Source: Bacillota bacterium
GTDB taxonomy: Bacteria; Bacillota; Limnochordia; Limnochordales; Limnochordaceae
Length of the DNA stretch: 64,000 nucleotides
Assembly: GCA_017577405.1 (NCBI GenBank)
Contig: PIUA01000023.1
Coordinates: 62,001 to 126,000, forward strand
Direction: 5' to 3'
Shown in pieces: positions 36,031 to 47,066 of this stretch. A program made the position numbers and the translations under genes. How positions within the stretch are numbered: the stretch's first letter is position 1; every line of letters begins with the position of its first letter. The notes under the pieces were generated by a model that did no database searches, was not told the DNA's origin, and saw only the letters and a list, made by a program, of their open reading frames with translations.

Positions 36031-36563
36031 GGGGGGGCAAGCTGGCCCGGCGGTACGCCCAGGCCCTGGCCGAGCTGGCCGCGGAGCGGGGCCTCCTGGA
36101 ATCGATCGTGGCCGGGGCGCAGCTGGTGGGGGAGGTCCTCCAGCAGGAGCCCTCCCTGGTCTGGGCTCTGGCCGATGAACGGGTGCCGCTGGAGGAGCGC
36201 CTCAGCCGCCTGCGGGAGCTCTTCGGGGACCGGCTCCCGCCGCTTTTCCACCACTTCTTCCGGCTGGTGCTCACCAAGGGGCGGGCCCCGATCCTGCCCG
36301 AGATCTGCACCGAGATCCCCCATGCGGCCGACCGCCTGCAGGGGGTGGTGGAGGCGGACGTGACCGTCGCCAAGCCCCTGCCCGAGGACCAGCAGGAGGC
36401 GCTCCGGCTGCGCCTGGAGGAGCTCACCGGCCAGACGGTCCGGCTGGTGGTCCAGGAGGATCCCAGCCTCCTGGGCGGCGTGGTGGTCCGGATGGGGGAT
36501 TTGGTCCTGGACGGGAGCGTGGCGACGCGGCTGAAGCGCCTGGAAGCACAGCTCCGGAACTGA
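36027..36563 (+). CDS. atpH: F-type ATP synthase subunit delta
   Basis: LARRYAQALAELA, TVRLVVQEDPSLLGGVVVRMGDLVLDGSVATRLKRL. Confidence 0.95.
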   Translation: MRGGKLARRYAQALAELAAERGLLESIVAGAQLVGEVLQQEPSLVWALADERVPLEERLSRLRELFGDRLPPLFHHFFRLVLTKGRAPILPEICTEIPHAADRLQGVVEADVTVAKPLPEDQQEALRLRLEELTGQTVRLVVQEDPSLLGGVVVRMGDLVLDGSVATRLKRLEAQLRN

Positions 36564-36596
36564 CAGGTAGCGGGAGCGACAGGATGGGGTGAGGGC

Positions 36597-38114
36597 ATGG
36601 CCATTCGGCCCGATGAGATTACAGCGATTCTGAAGCAGCAGATCGAGCGCTTTGAGCGGGAGATCGACGTTCAAAACGTGGGCACCGTCATCAGCGTCGG
36701 TGACGGCGTGGCCCGGGTCTGGGGCCTGGAGGATGCGGTGGCCAGCGAGCTCCTCGAGTTCCCCGGAGGCGTCTACGGCATCGCCCTCAACTTGGAGGAG
36801 GACAACATCGGCGCCGTCCTCCTGGGCCCCTACACCCAGATCAAGGAGGGTGACACCGTCCGGCGGACGGGCCGGGTGGTGGAGGTGCCCGTCGGGGAGG
36901 CTCTGCTGGGCCGGGTGGTCAACCCCCTGGGCCAGCCCTTGGACGGCAAGGGGCCCATCGAGACCGACCGGTTCCGGCCCATTGAGGCCCGGGCACCCGG
37001 CGTAGTGGACCGTCAGAACGTGAAGGAGCCCCTCCAGACCGGCCTGAAGGCCATCGACTCCATGATCCCCATCGGCCGCGGCCAGCGGGAGCTGATCATC
37101 GGCGACCGGCAGACGGGGAAGACGGCCCTGGCGGTGGACACCATCATCAACCAGCGGGACCAGGATGTCATCTGCATCTATGTGGCCATCGGCCAGAAAG
37201 CCTCGACGGTGGCCGGCGTGGTCCAGGCGCTGGAGCGGCACGACGCCATGAAGTACACCATCGTGGTCTCCGCCACCGCGGCCGACCCCGCGCCCCTGCT
37301 CTACATCGCTCCCTACGCCGGCTGCGCCATGGGTGAGGAGTTCATGTATCAGGGCAAGGACGTGCTGGTGGTCTACGACGACCTCTCCAAGCACGCCGCC
37401 GCCTACCGGGAGCTCTCCCTCATCCTCCGGCGGCCGCCCGGACGGGAAGCCTTCCCCGGTGACGTCTTCTACCTGCACTCGCGGCTTCTGGAGCGGGCGG
37501 CTAAGCTGAGCGACGAGCTGGGTGGGGGCTCGCTGACCGCGCTCCCCATCGTGGAGACCCAGGCCAACGACATCTCGGCCTACATCCCGACCAACGTCAT
37601 CTCCATCACCGACGGCCAGATCTACCTGGAACCCGACCTCTTCTACGCCGGCATCCGGCCCGCCATCAACGTGGGCCGGTCCGTCAGCCGGGTGGGCGGC
37701 GACGCTCAGGTGAAGGCCATGCGCCAGGTGGCCGGCCGCCTGCGCCTCGACCTCTCCCAGTACCGGGAGCTGGCGGCCTTCGCCCAGTTCGGGTCGGACC
37801 TGGACCGGGCCACTCAGGCCCAACTGGCCCGGGGCGAGCGGATGACGGAGATTCTCAAGCAGGAGCAGTACGCGCCCATGCCCGTGGAGGAGCAGGTGGC
37901 CATCATCTTCGCGGGCGTGAACGGGCTCCTGGACGATCTGGCGACGGAGCTCATCCGGCCCTTTGAGAAGGCGTTCCTGGAGCACCTCCGCACCGAAAAG
38001 CCCGAGATCCTCCAGGAGATCCGGGAGAAGAAGGTCCTGGACGCCTCCCTCGAGGAGCGCTTGAAGGACGCGGTGCTCCAGTTCAAGGAGCGCTTCCGGA
38101 GCAGCCAGCCGTAA
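36597..38114 (+). CDS. atpA: F-type ATP synthase subunit alpha
   Basis: [33 protein letters not shown]. Confidence 0.98.
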   Translation: MAIRPDEITAILKQQIERFEREIDVQNVGTVISVGDGVARVWGLEDAVASELLEFPGGVYGIALNLEEDNIGAVLLGPYTQIKEGDTVRRTGRVVEVPVGEALLGRVVNPLGQPLDGKGPIETDRFRPIEARAPGVVDRQNVKEPLQTGLKAIDSMIPIGRGQRELIIGDRQTGKTALAVDTIINQRDQDVICIYVAIGQKASTVAGVVQALERHDAMKYTIVVSATAADPAPLLYIAPYAGCAMGEEFMYQGKDVLVVYDDLSKHAAAYRELSLILRRPPGREAFPGDVFYLHSRLLERAAKLSDELGGGSLTALPIVETQANDISAYIPTNVISITDGQIYLEPDLFYAGIRPAINVGRSVSRVGGDAQVKAMRQVAGRLRLDLSQYRELAAFAQFGSDLDRATQAQLARGERMTEILKQEQYAPMPVEEQVAIIFAGVNGLLDDLATELIRPFEKAFLEHLRTEKPEILQEIREKKVLDASLEERLKDAVLQFKERFRSSQP

Positions 38115-38126
38115 GGAGCTAAGACC

Positions 38127-39023
38127 ATGGCACACGGAGCACGTGAGATCAGGCGGCGCATCGCCAGCATCCAATCGACCCAGCAGATCACCAAGGCCAT
38201 GGAGATGGTGGCCGCCGCCCGGCTCCGCCGGAGCCAGGGCCGGGTGCTCTCGGCCAGGCCCTTCGCCGACAAGCTCCATGCCGTGCTGGCCCGGGCGGTG
38301 GCGGCGGTGGACGCCTCCCGCTACCGCCATCCCCTGCTGGAGGCGCCCGAGCCCCATCGGCCGCCCCTCTACGTGGTGATCACCGCCGATCGGGGCCTGG
38401 CGGGCCCCTACAACGCCAACGTGATCCGCTACGCCGTCAACCTGCGGGAGCAGCACCCGGAGATGGGCGTGGTGGTGGTGGGGCGGCGGGGTCGGGACGC
38501 CTTCCAGCGGCTGGGTTGGGAGCTGGAAGGGGTCTTCCTCCACCTGGGGGACGAGGTCCCCTTCAGCGCGGCGCAGGAGATCGCCCGGCTGGTGAGCCAG
38601 GCCTTCATGGACGGCCGGTACGCCTCGGTCCACCTGGTCTACAACGCTTTTGTCAACACGGTCACCCACCCGACGGTGGAGGTGACCCTCCTGCCCATCG
38701 AAACCGCCGCCCAAGCGGCGGAGGTGGGCGACGGTGGCTCGGGCGAGCCCGAGGAGACAGTGGAGGCGTACCTCTACGAGCCGTCGCCCCAGGCGGTCCT
38801 GGACATCCTGCTCCCCCGGTTTGTGGACGTGGCCGTCTACCAGGCCCTCCTGGAGGCGAAGACCAGCGAATTCGCCAGCCGCATGACGGCCATGAAGAAT
38901 GCTTCGGAGAACGCCCAGGAGCTCATCCGGGAGCTGACCCTCTCCCTCAACCGGGCGCGGCAGGCGGGGATTACCACGGAGATTACAGAGATTGTGGGCG
39001 GCGCGGAAGCGCTGGCGGAGTGA
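38127..39023 (+). CDS. atpG: F-type ATP synthase subunit gamma
   Basis: REIRRRIASIQSTQQITKAMEMVAAARLRR, ITADRGLAGPYNANV. Confidence 0.97.
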   Translation: MAHGAREIRRRIASIQSTQQITKAMEMVAAARLRRSQGRVLSARPFADKLHAVLARAVAAVDASRYRHPLLEAPEPHRPPLYVVITADRGLAGPYNANVIRYAVNLREQHPEMGVVVVGRRGRDAFQRLGWELEGVFLHLGDEVPFSAAQEIARLVSQAFMDGRYASVHLVYNAFVNTVTHPTVEVTLLPIETAAQAAEVGDGGSGEPEETVEAYLYEPSPQAVLDILLPRFVDVAVYQALLEAKTSEFASRMTAMKNASENAQELIRELTLSLNRARQAGITTEITEIVGGAEALAE

Positions 39024-40492
<1,469 letters not shown>

Positions 40493-40493
<1 letters not shown>

Positions 40494-40897
40494 TGGAGCG
40501 CCTGCTGGAGCTGGAAGTGATCACCGCGGAACGGCGGGTCCTCCACGAACGGGCGGAGTCCATCATCCTGCCCGCGGCCAACGGGTACCTGGGCATCCTG
40601 CCCGGCCATGCGCCCATGATCGCCGGGTTGACGGTGGGGGTCCTCCAGTTCGGCCCCTACGGCAACGAGAAGCGGCGGATGGCCATCAGCGGTGGCTTCG
40701 CGGAGGTCGCCCACGACCGGGTGACGGTGCTGGCCGATACGGCCGAGCTGGCGGAGGAGATCGACCTGGAGCGGGCCCTGCGGGCCAGAGCCCGGGCGGA
40801 GGAGCGGCTCCGGAGCCGCCGGCCCGACATCGACTACCACCGGGCGGAGATGGCCCTCCGGCGGGCCCTCAACCGGATCAAGGCCGCCCAGGGCTGA
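40493..40897 (+). CDS. atpC: F-type ATP synthase subunit epsilon
   Basis: LLELEVITAERRVLHERAESIILPAANGYLGILPGHAPMIAGL. Confidence 0.97.
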
Positions 40898-40945
40898 GGA
40901 TCCCCCGACCGGCGCTTCTCCTCGGACGGTGGCGCTCTTCGGGTC

Positions 40946-40968
40946 AGGGCCGGCATCATGCCGGCCCT
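40946..40968 (+). terminator. GC-rich hairpin after atpC
   Basis: agggccggc-atcat-gccggccct; no strong U-tract. Confidence 0.5.
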
Positions 40969-41063
40969 GCGCCGTTCCTGCTCCCTCTGTCTGCCTGCCC
41001 TCGCCCACGCCCAGCCTTCGGAACCAACCCCTCGCCCCTGGTGAACCTCTCGCCGGCCCGTCG

Positions 41064-41093
41064 GTATAGCCCTGCGGCCTGCTGGCAAGAATA
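41064..41093 (+). promoter_or_regulatory. SigF-like forespore promoter upstream of ywmB-spoIIQ
   Basis: GTATA (41064-41068), 15 nt, GGCAAGAATA (41084-41093), fits GYATA-N15-GGnnAnAnTw. Confidence 0.6.
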
Positions 41094-41124
41094 GGCACGC
41101 ACGGCAGGACGTGCAGGGGAGAGG

Positions 41125-41886
41125 ATGACCGTGGACCGGGGCCTCGCTCCAGAGACAGGCGCCGCAGGAGCTCGGGAACCCTCCCGCCCCCCAGTGGGAC
41201 GGCGCCTGCGGCAGAGCCTCATCCAAGCCGCGCTGGCCACCCTCGTCCTTCTGCTGCTCCAAGGGGCGGGCGGTCGGCTGGAGAAGCCAGCGGGTCTCTT
41301 TGATCGCGCCATCCTTGCCTTCCAGACGTCGACAGCCCACCTGGTGGCCTACGATCTCGGCGCCGGCAGCCGCCTTCCCGTGGAGGGCGCCGGGTTTCGG
41401 GGCTTGGAGCGGCTTCTGGACCGGGTCTGGCAAGCGCTGGCTCGAGGGGGCGAGCCCGATCACAGGGTGGCTACCCGGGAGGGGGACCTCCTGCTCCTGA
41501 GGGGGACCAGGGAGACGGCGTGGGGGCGCTGGCAGGTGACCGTTCTCCGGGAGGACGGCGCCCCCTGGGCGACGGTCTGGGTGCGGGCGACGGGAACCTC
41601 GCCGGAAGGTCTCCACCACCAGGCCCGCCAGCTGGTGCGGGGCTCAGGCCGGCTCCAACCGGCCGCGGGGCGGTGGCTCTACGTCCGCTTGGAAGGACGG
41701 TATCCCACGCCCTTGAGCGGACCGGCCCGCCAGGTGGTGGGGGCGAGCCTCGCCCGGACCCTGGGGCCCGATCCTTCCCTCCGCATCCACCTGACGGCCG
41801 TTGACCAGACAACACAGCTCGTCATCGAGTCTGCGGGCCCTTCCCCGGCGGACCTGCCGCTGCCAACCTACGCTCAAGCGAGGTGA
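41125..41886 (+). CDS. YwmB-like (TATA-box-binding-fold, DUF1779) protein
   Basis: Position after atpC and before spoIIQ as ywmB in Bacillus; N-terminal TM/signal, secreted domain of matching size. Confidence 0.55.
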   Translation: MTVDRGLAPETGAAGAREPSRPPVGRRLRQSLIQAALATLVLLLLQGAGGRLEKPAGLFDRAILAFQTSTAHLVAYDLGAGSRLPVEGAGFRGLERLLDRVWQALARGGEPDHRVATREGDLLLLRGTRETAWGRWQVTVLREDGAPWATVWVRATGTSPEGLHHQARQLVRGSGRLQPAAGRWLYVRLEGRYPTPLSGPARQVVGASLARTLGPDPSLRIHLTAVDQTTQLVIESAGPSPADLPLPTYAQAR

Positions 41887-41892
41887 GTCTTC

Positions 41893-42804
41893 ATGCGGGA
41901 AAGGCTGAAAGCCCTCTGGCAGCAGGCCCGCATCCCCGCGGGAAGCGGGTGGAGCCGGCTGAGCCGTGCCAGCCGCCGCCTGGGGCGGGGGCTCGGTTGG
42001 GCCTTGGCCTGGGCCGCCAGGGGCTTGGGCAGGGCCCTGCGGAACACCTTCAGCTGGCAGGGCGGGCTGCTGGCGGCTCGCTGGATCGTGGTCCTGACGG
42101 TGGTGGCAGGCCTGGGCTACTTCCTGGGCCGGTCCCGGCCCGACCTGGTGCCGGCCATGCCCTGGGAGGCGGCCGACGGGGAGCGGATGGTCCAGAGCCC
42201 CACCCTCGTGGCGCCCCGGACGGATGACATCCTTTCGGGGGTGGATGAGATCCTCCCCGCGGCCGACTCGGGGCCCGGGCTCCCTGAAGCCCCCCTCGAT
42301 CCGGTGAGCGTGGAGGCCCCTGGTCCTTTCCAGGGCCCCCAGGTCCCCGGTGGGGAAGCGGCTGAGGCGAGCCAGGCCAGCCCGGCGGCCATCCCCCTGG
42401 CCGATCTCTCCCAGATGACCCTCCCCGTCACGGGCAGCCTGGGCCAGGCGTACGCCTGGCGGCGGGATCCGGGTACCCAGGCGTGGCGCCTCCACGACGG
42501 CGTCGACTTGATCGCCGGTCCCAGGCAGCTGGTGGTGGCCGCGCTGCCCGGGCGGGTGGTCCGGGTCTTCCCGCTGGCCACCGGCGGTCTGGGGGTCTGG
42601 GTGGAGCACAGCGGGGGGTGGACCACTCGGTATGAATCCCTCAGTGAGGTCTTCGTGGTGGAAGGCCAGGCCGTCGCCCAGGGTCAGGCCGTCGGCCGGG
42701 TGGGCCGGCTGGATGACGGGCTGAGCCTCGGGGTCCACTTCAGCCTCTACCGGGACGGCCAGCCCCACGACCCGGCCCGGTTTCTCCCGGCCCTTCGTCC
42801 CTGA
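41893..42804 (+). CDS. spoIIQ: SpoIIQ-like M23/LytM-domain membrane protein
   Basis: Single N-terminal TM, C-terminal LytM domain (HDGVDLIAG...YESLSEVFVVEGQAVAQGQAVGRVG), directly upstream of spoIIID-mbl. Confidence 0.8.
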   Translation: MRERLKALWQQARIPAGSGWSRLSRASRRLGRGLGWALAWAARGLGRALRNTFSWQGGLLAARWIVVLTVVAGLGYFLGRSRPDLVPAMPWEAADGERMVQSPTLVAPRTDDILSGVDEILPAADSGPGLPEAPLDPVSVEAPGPFQGPQVPGGEAAEASQASPAAIPLADLSQMTLPVTGSLGQAYAWRRDPGTQAWRLHDGVDLIAGPRQLVVAALPGRVVRVFPLATGGLGVWVEHSGGWTTRYESLSEVFVVEGQAVAQGQAVGRVGRLDDGLSLGVHFSLYRDGQPHDPARFLPALRP

Positions 42805-42811
42805 GGCCTGG

Positions 42812-42834
42812 GGGCCCGGCCTCTGGCCGGGCCC
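42812..42834 (+). terminator. Hairpin after spoIIQ
   Basis: gggcccggcc-tct-ggccgggccc, perfect 10-bp stem; no U-tract. Confidence 0.5.
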
Positions 42835-42986
42835 TCGGCCGCCTGGCCGCCCCGAGGCTCGGGGGCCTCCCCCGGACTCGGGCCCCTCCCGCCCGGGTCA
42901 TTCAGGCTCCGCATAAAGGTGGGCCCCCGGAGGTCCGGCGCGGGTGGGGGAAGGGGCTCCTGGTGCGCCTTTCCCGTCGCGCCCCA

Positions 42987-43014
42987 GCATATTCACCGGC
43001 GCCCCACATAGACA
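42987..43014 (+). promoter_or_regulatory. SigE-like mother-cell promoter upstream of spoIIID
   Basis: GCATATT (42987-42993), 13 nt, CATAGACA (43007-43014); one or two mismatches to KMATATT-N-CATACAnT. Confidence 0.5.
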
Positions 43015-43046
43015 TGGACCACAGGAGGCGGCGAGGGGGCGCGGCG

Positions 43047-43307
43047 ATGCGGGAGTACATCAGGAAAAGGGTTCTGGAGATCAGCGCCTACATCGTCGAC
43101 ACCAACGCGACGGTGAGGCAGGCGGCCAGCGTCTTCGGCGTCAGCAAGTCCACCGTGCATAAAGATGTCACTGAGCGGTTGCCGCGGGTGAATGCGGAGC
43201 TGGCCCTCCGGGTGAAGCGGGTCTTGGAGCGGAACAAGGCGGAGCGGCACATCCGGGGGGGCGAGGCGACCCGCCAGAAGTACCGGGGGGAGCGGAAAGT
43301 CTCCTGA
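43047..43307 (+). CDS. spoIIID: Sporulation transcriptional regulator SpoIIID
   Basis: MREYIRKRVLEISAYIVDTNATVRQAASVFGVSKSTVHKDVTERLPRVNAELALRVKRVLERNKAERHIRGGEATRQKY. Confidence 0.97.
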   Translation: MREYIRKRVLEISAYIVDTNATVRQAASVFGVSKSTVHKDVTERLPRVNAELALRVKRVLERNKAERHIRGGEATRQKYRGERKVS

Positions 43308-43426
43308 ACTCTGCCCCACAGCCAAAAGGGGTGACTTTTCGGCACGATCCGGCATAAGGGAAGGATTTACCAGGCCCAGGCTCGAAACTGTGGCCAGCCC
43401 AAGGGGGATTGGGAGGACGATCCAGG

Positions 43427-44467
43427 GTGGCACTCTTCAGCCGGGGCATCGGGATTGATCTGGGCACAGCCAATCTTGTGGTCTATGTGGAAGGGAAAGG
43501 CATTCTCCTGCAGGAGCCGTCGGTGGTGGCCGTCCGGGTCGAGGATGGCGAGTTGGTCGCCGTCGGCGAGGAAGCCTACCAGATGATGGGGCGGACCCCG
43601 GGGGTCTACGAGACGGTCCACCCCCTGCAAGACGGGGTGATCGCCCACTTCGACCTCACCCAGAAACTCCTGGTCCACGCCATGCAGCGGGCCCTGGGGC
43701 GGATCCCCCTGGTCCGCCCTGACGTGGTCGTCTGCATTCCCGCAGGGATCACCAGTGTGGAACGGCGGGCGGTGGTGGACGCGGTCCTTGCTGCGGGGGC
43801 CCGCCACTGCGAGCTGATCAGCGAGCCCATGGCCGCCGCCTTGGGCGCCGGCTTGGAGGTGACCCACCCCCGGGGCCGGATGGTGATCGACGCCGGCGGC
43901 GGCACCACCGACATCGCCGTCCTCTCCATGGGCCAGGAGGTGGTGGCCACCTCCATCCGGGTGGGGAGCACCGACTTTGACTCGGCCATCGCCCGCCACT
44001 TGGAGCGGACCCACCAGCTGGTGGTCGGCCCCCGCACGGCCGAGCAGCTGAAGATCCAGGTGGGGGCGGCCCGGCCCACCTCTGAGGTCCGGGCTCTGGA
44101 GGTGAGCGGCTTCCACCGGCCCTCGGGCCTGCCCAAGCGCCTCCAGGTGACCAGCGATGAGCTCTTCCCCGCGTTGGACGAGCCCATCCAGGCCATCCTC
44201 GACGGGATCCGCTGGGTGCTGGAGCGGACGCCGCCGGAGATGGCGGCGGACATCTACGAGGATGGGATCCTCCTGACGGGCGGCGGGGCCCTCCTGCGCG
44301 ACTTCCCCGAACGGGTGGCCGACGAGCTGGGCGTACCCACCCGGCTGGCCGAGGATCCCTTGACGTGCGTCGCCCGGGGGACGTGGGCGGCCCTGGAGAT
44401 GGTCCGCCGCCGGGGCAAGGAGCTCCCCTCCCTCTTTGTGGGCGAGGCGGCCACGACCCGGGAGTGA
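43427..44467 (+). CDS. mbl: MreB/Mbl-family rod-shape actin homologue
   Basis: GIGIDLGTANLVVYVEGKGI, VCIPAGITSVERRAV, IDAGGGTTDIAVLSMG, LTGGGALLRDFPERV. Confidence 0.95.
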   Translation: MALFSRGIGIDLGTANLVVYVEGKGILLQEPSVVAVRVEDGELVAVGEEAYQMMGRTPGVYETVHPLQDGVIAHFDLTQKLLVHAMQRALGRIPLVRPDVVVCIPAGITSVERRAVVDAVLAAGARHCELISEPMAAALGAGLEVTHPRGRMVIDAGGGTTDIAVLSMGQEVVATSIRVGSTDFDSAIARHLERTHQLVVGPRTAEQLKIQVGAARPTSEVRALEVSGFHRPSGLPKRLQVTSDELFPALDEPIQAILDGIRWVLERTPPEMAADIYEDGILLTGGGALLRDFPERVADELGVPTRLAEDPLTCVARGTWAALEMVRRRGKELPSLFVGEAATTRE

Positions 44468-44501
44468 GGCCAGCCCGCCTCCTTCTGGCTTGACAGCGCG
44501 C

Positions 44502-44528
44502 TCAAGGATCGCTCCCGCTTGCCGATGA
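44502..44528 (+). promoter_or_regulatory. SigD-like (flagellar) promoter upstream of flhO
   Basis: TCAA (44502-44505), 15 nt, GCCGATGA (44521-44528); near match to TAAA-N15-GCCGATAT. Confidence 0.5.
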
Positions 44529-44606
44529 TGGAACCAGACACTCCCTCGGGACCTTTGGCTTGATCGGCAGGTTCGGTGCGGGCCTGGAAGGAAGGAGGGC
44601 GTCCGC

Positions 44607-45437
44607 TTGCTGCGCGGCTTGTACACCGCCGCCTCAGGGATGCTGGCCCAAGCGGTCCGCTTGGAGCTGGAGACCAACAACCTGGCCAACGTCTCCACCA
44701 CGGGGTACAAGGCGGATCAGGCTGAGCTGGTCAGCTTCCCCACCCTCTTGCTCCGCCGGGTGGGGGGCGAAGGAGGGGATCCTGAGCCGCTCCATCCCCT
44801 GGGAGTGGAGGTGCGCACCCGGCCTGAGGGCCTGGACCGGCTCCCCTTCCGGGAGGCGCCGGTGGTGGGCCCCCTGGGCACCGGTGTGTATGTGGAGGGG
44901 GTCTACACCTCCTTCCAGCAAGGCCCCTTGCGGGAGACGGGCAACCCCCTGGACCTGGCCTTGGAGGGTCCGGGGTTCTTCGCGCTGGAGACGCCGGCGG
45001 GCGTCCGCTACACCCGGGCGGGCAGCTTCGTCCTGGACAGCGAGGGCTACCTGGCTGACCTTCGGGGGAACCGGGTCTTGGGGGTGGACGGGCCCATCCA
45101 GGTCGGCTTGGAAGGGGCGGTCGCCGTCGGCCAGGATGGCACGGTCTTTGTGGACGGGGCCCTGGTGGGCCAGCTGTTGATTGTGGATTTCGCCGACCCC
45201 AACGGGGAGCTGCGGAAGGAGGGGGCGACCCTCTTGGCCCCTCTGGAGGGCGCGGAACCTCTGGCGGCCGACGGGACCCGGGTGGCCCAGGGGATGCTCG
45301 AGGGTTCGACGGTTCAGGTGGTGGAGAGCCTGGTCCGCCTCATTGAGCTGCAGCGGGCCTACGAGTCGAGCCAGCGGGTGGTCCGCTCCTACGACGAGAC
45401 CTTGGATCAGACGGTGAATGAGCTGGGACGGATCTAA
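44607..45437 (+). CDS. flhO: Flagellar basal-body rod protein (FlhO/FlgF-FlgG family)
   Basis: MLRGLYTAASGMLAQAVRLELETNNLANVSTTGYKAD; C-terminal VQVVESLVRLIELQRAYESSQRVVRSYDETL; TTG start. Confidence 0.93.
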   Translation: MLRGLYTAASGMLAQAVRLELETNNLANVSTTGYKADQAELVSFPTLLLRRVGGEGGDPEPLHPLGVEVRTRPEGLDRLPFREAPVVGPLGTGVYVEGVYTSFQQGPLRETGNPLDLALEGPGFFALETPAGVRYTRAGSFVLDSEGYLADLRGNRVLGVDGPIQVGLEGAVAVGQDGTVFVDGALVGQLLIVDFADPNGELRKEGATLLAPLEGAEPLAADGTRVAQGMLEGSTVQVVESLVRLIELQRAYESSQRVVRSYDETLDQTVNELGRI

Positions 45438-45567
45438 CGGGCAGGCAGGCACGTGGCTTGGGGGAGAGGGCTGAGGCTGGACCGCGTGGCGGAGGTCTCT
45501 CGCCACTGACCGATCGAGGTGGCGACCTTTCCCCTTGACCTGCCTCCCGAGCACGGGAGGGAGACCG

Positions 45568-46356
45568 ATGCTTCGCTCGCTTTGGACGGCTGCCTCAGGG
45601 ATGGCGGGGCAGCAGTTCAACATCGACACCATCTCCAACAACCTGGCCAACGTCAACACCACCGGGTACAAGAAGAACCGGGTGGATTTCGAAGACCTCC
45701 TCTACCAGACGGTCCGCTTCGCCGGCACCCCCGTCACCGCCGGCGCCCAGATCCCCGTGGGGCTCCAGGTGGGCCACGGGGTGCGGCCCATCGCCACCCA
45801 GAAAATCTTCACGCCCGGGTCCTTCAAGCAGACGGAGAACCCCCTGGATCTGGCCATCGAGGGGGACGGCTTCTTCCAGGTGCTCCTGCCGGACGGCACC
45901 ATCGCCTACACCCGGGACGGCTCCTTCAAGCGGGACGGCCTGGGCCGGATCGTCACCTCCGACGGCTTCGCCCTCGAGCCGGAGATCATCATCCCGGAAG
46001 ACGCCGTCGATGTGACCATCGGTTCCGACGGGACCGTCTCCGTCCTCTTGCCCGGTGACAGTGAACCCCAGATGGTGGGCCAGATCGAGCTGGTCCGGTT
46101 CGTCAACCCCGCGGGCTTGAGCAGCCTGGGCCGGAACCTCTACGTGGAGACGGCCGCTTCGGGCCCGCCCATGGTGAGCACACCGGGCTTGGACGGTTTC
46201 GGCACCTTGGCCCAGGGCTGGCTGGAGATGTCCAACGTCCAGGTGGTGGAGGAGATGGTCAACCTGATCATCGCCCAGCGGGCGTACGAGACCAACTCCC
46301 GGGCCATCCAAGCTTCCGATGAGATGCTGCAGACGGCCAACAGCTTGAGGCGGTAG
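45568..46356 (+). CDS. flgG: Flagellar distal rod protein FlgG/FlhP
   Basis: [48 protein letters not shown]...[31 protein letters not shown]. Confidence 0.95.
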   Translation: MLRSLWTAASGMAGQQFNIDTISNNLANVNTTGYKKNRVDFEDLLYQTVRFAGTPVTAGAQIPVGLQVGHGVRPIATQKIFTPGSFKQTENPLDLAIEGDGFFQVLLPDGTIAYTRDGSFKRDGLGRIVTSDGFALEPEIIIPEDAVDVTIGSDGTVSVLLPGDSEPQMVGQIELVRFVNPAGLSSLGRNLYVETAASGPPMVSTPGLDGFGTLAQGWLEMSNVQVVEEMVNLIIAQRAYETNSRAIQASDEMLQTANSLRR

Positions 46357-46382
46357 CCCTTGAGGGGGTAGGAGGGAAGACC

Positions 46383-47066
46383 ATGACCCGTCGCGGTGAG
46401 CAAGGGTGGCGTTCGGTTTTGGGCGCGCTCTTGCTGCTCGTGGTGCTGGCGGCACCCGGTGAACCGGCGGCGGGCGCGTCTTCGGAGGAGCCGGCCATCC
46501 CTGAGGGCCCGGCCCGGGTGATCCTGCCCGAGGTGGTGGAGGTGCCGGGCGGGACCGTCACCCTGGGCGATGTGGCCCAGATCGAAGGGCCGCCCGAGCT
46601 CGTCGACCGGTTGGCTCAGGTGCCGGTGGGGGCGGCGCCCCTGCCGGGCCGGAGCCGTTGGCTGGCCACGGGCTACCTGGCCGTCCGTTTCCGGCAGGCG
46701 GGGATCGACCCCGACCAGGTGGTGGTGGACGGGCCTGAGCGGGTGCAGCTGGTCACGCCGGCCGCCCCCGCCAGCACCGCCCCCACCAGCCCAGCCCCCC
46801 GCGGGCTGGAGCCGGGGGTGAGCCCGGCGGTGGGGGCGGGCCCGCCCCTGGTGGCCCGGGACGAGCAGGTCACCCTGGAGGCGGTGGCCGGCAGCGTGGT
46901 GGTCCAGGTGCCCGCCCGGGCCCTGGCTCCCGGCCGTCTGGGCGAGCGGATCCGGGTGCGCAACCTGACCAGCGGCCTGGACGTGGAGGCGGTGGTGGTC
47001 GGCCCGGGCTGGGTCCGGGTCGAGGCAGGCAGCGAGACCGGGTGGGGTGAGGAGGTGCCGCAGTGA
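46383..47066 (+). CDS. flgA: Flagellar P-ring assembly protein FlgA-like (SAF domain)
   Basis: Signal peptide, repeated SAF-like region, ARALAPGRLGERIRVRNLTSGLDVEAVVVGPGWVRV; adjacent to flgH/flgI. Confidence 0.85.
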   Translation: MTRRGEQGWRSVLGALLLLVVLAAPGEPAAGASSEEPAIPEGPARVILPEVVEVPGGTVTLGDVAQIEGPPELVDRLAQVPVGAAPLPGRSRWLATGYLAVRFRQAGIDPDQVVVDGPERVQLVTPAAPASTAPTSPAPRGLEPGVSPAVGAGPPLVARDEQVTLEAVAGSVVVQVPARALAPGRLGERIRVRNLTSGLDVEAVVVGPGWVRVEAGSETGWGEEVPQ

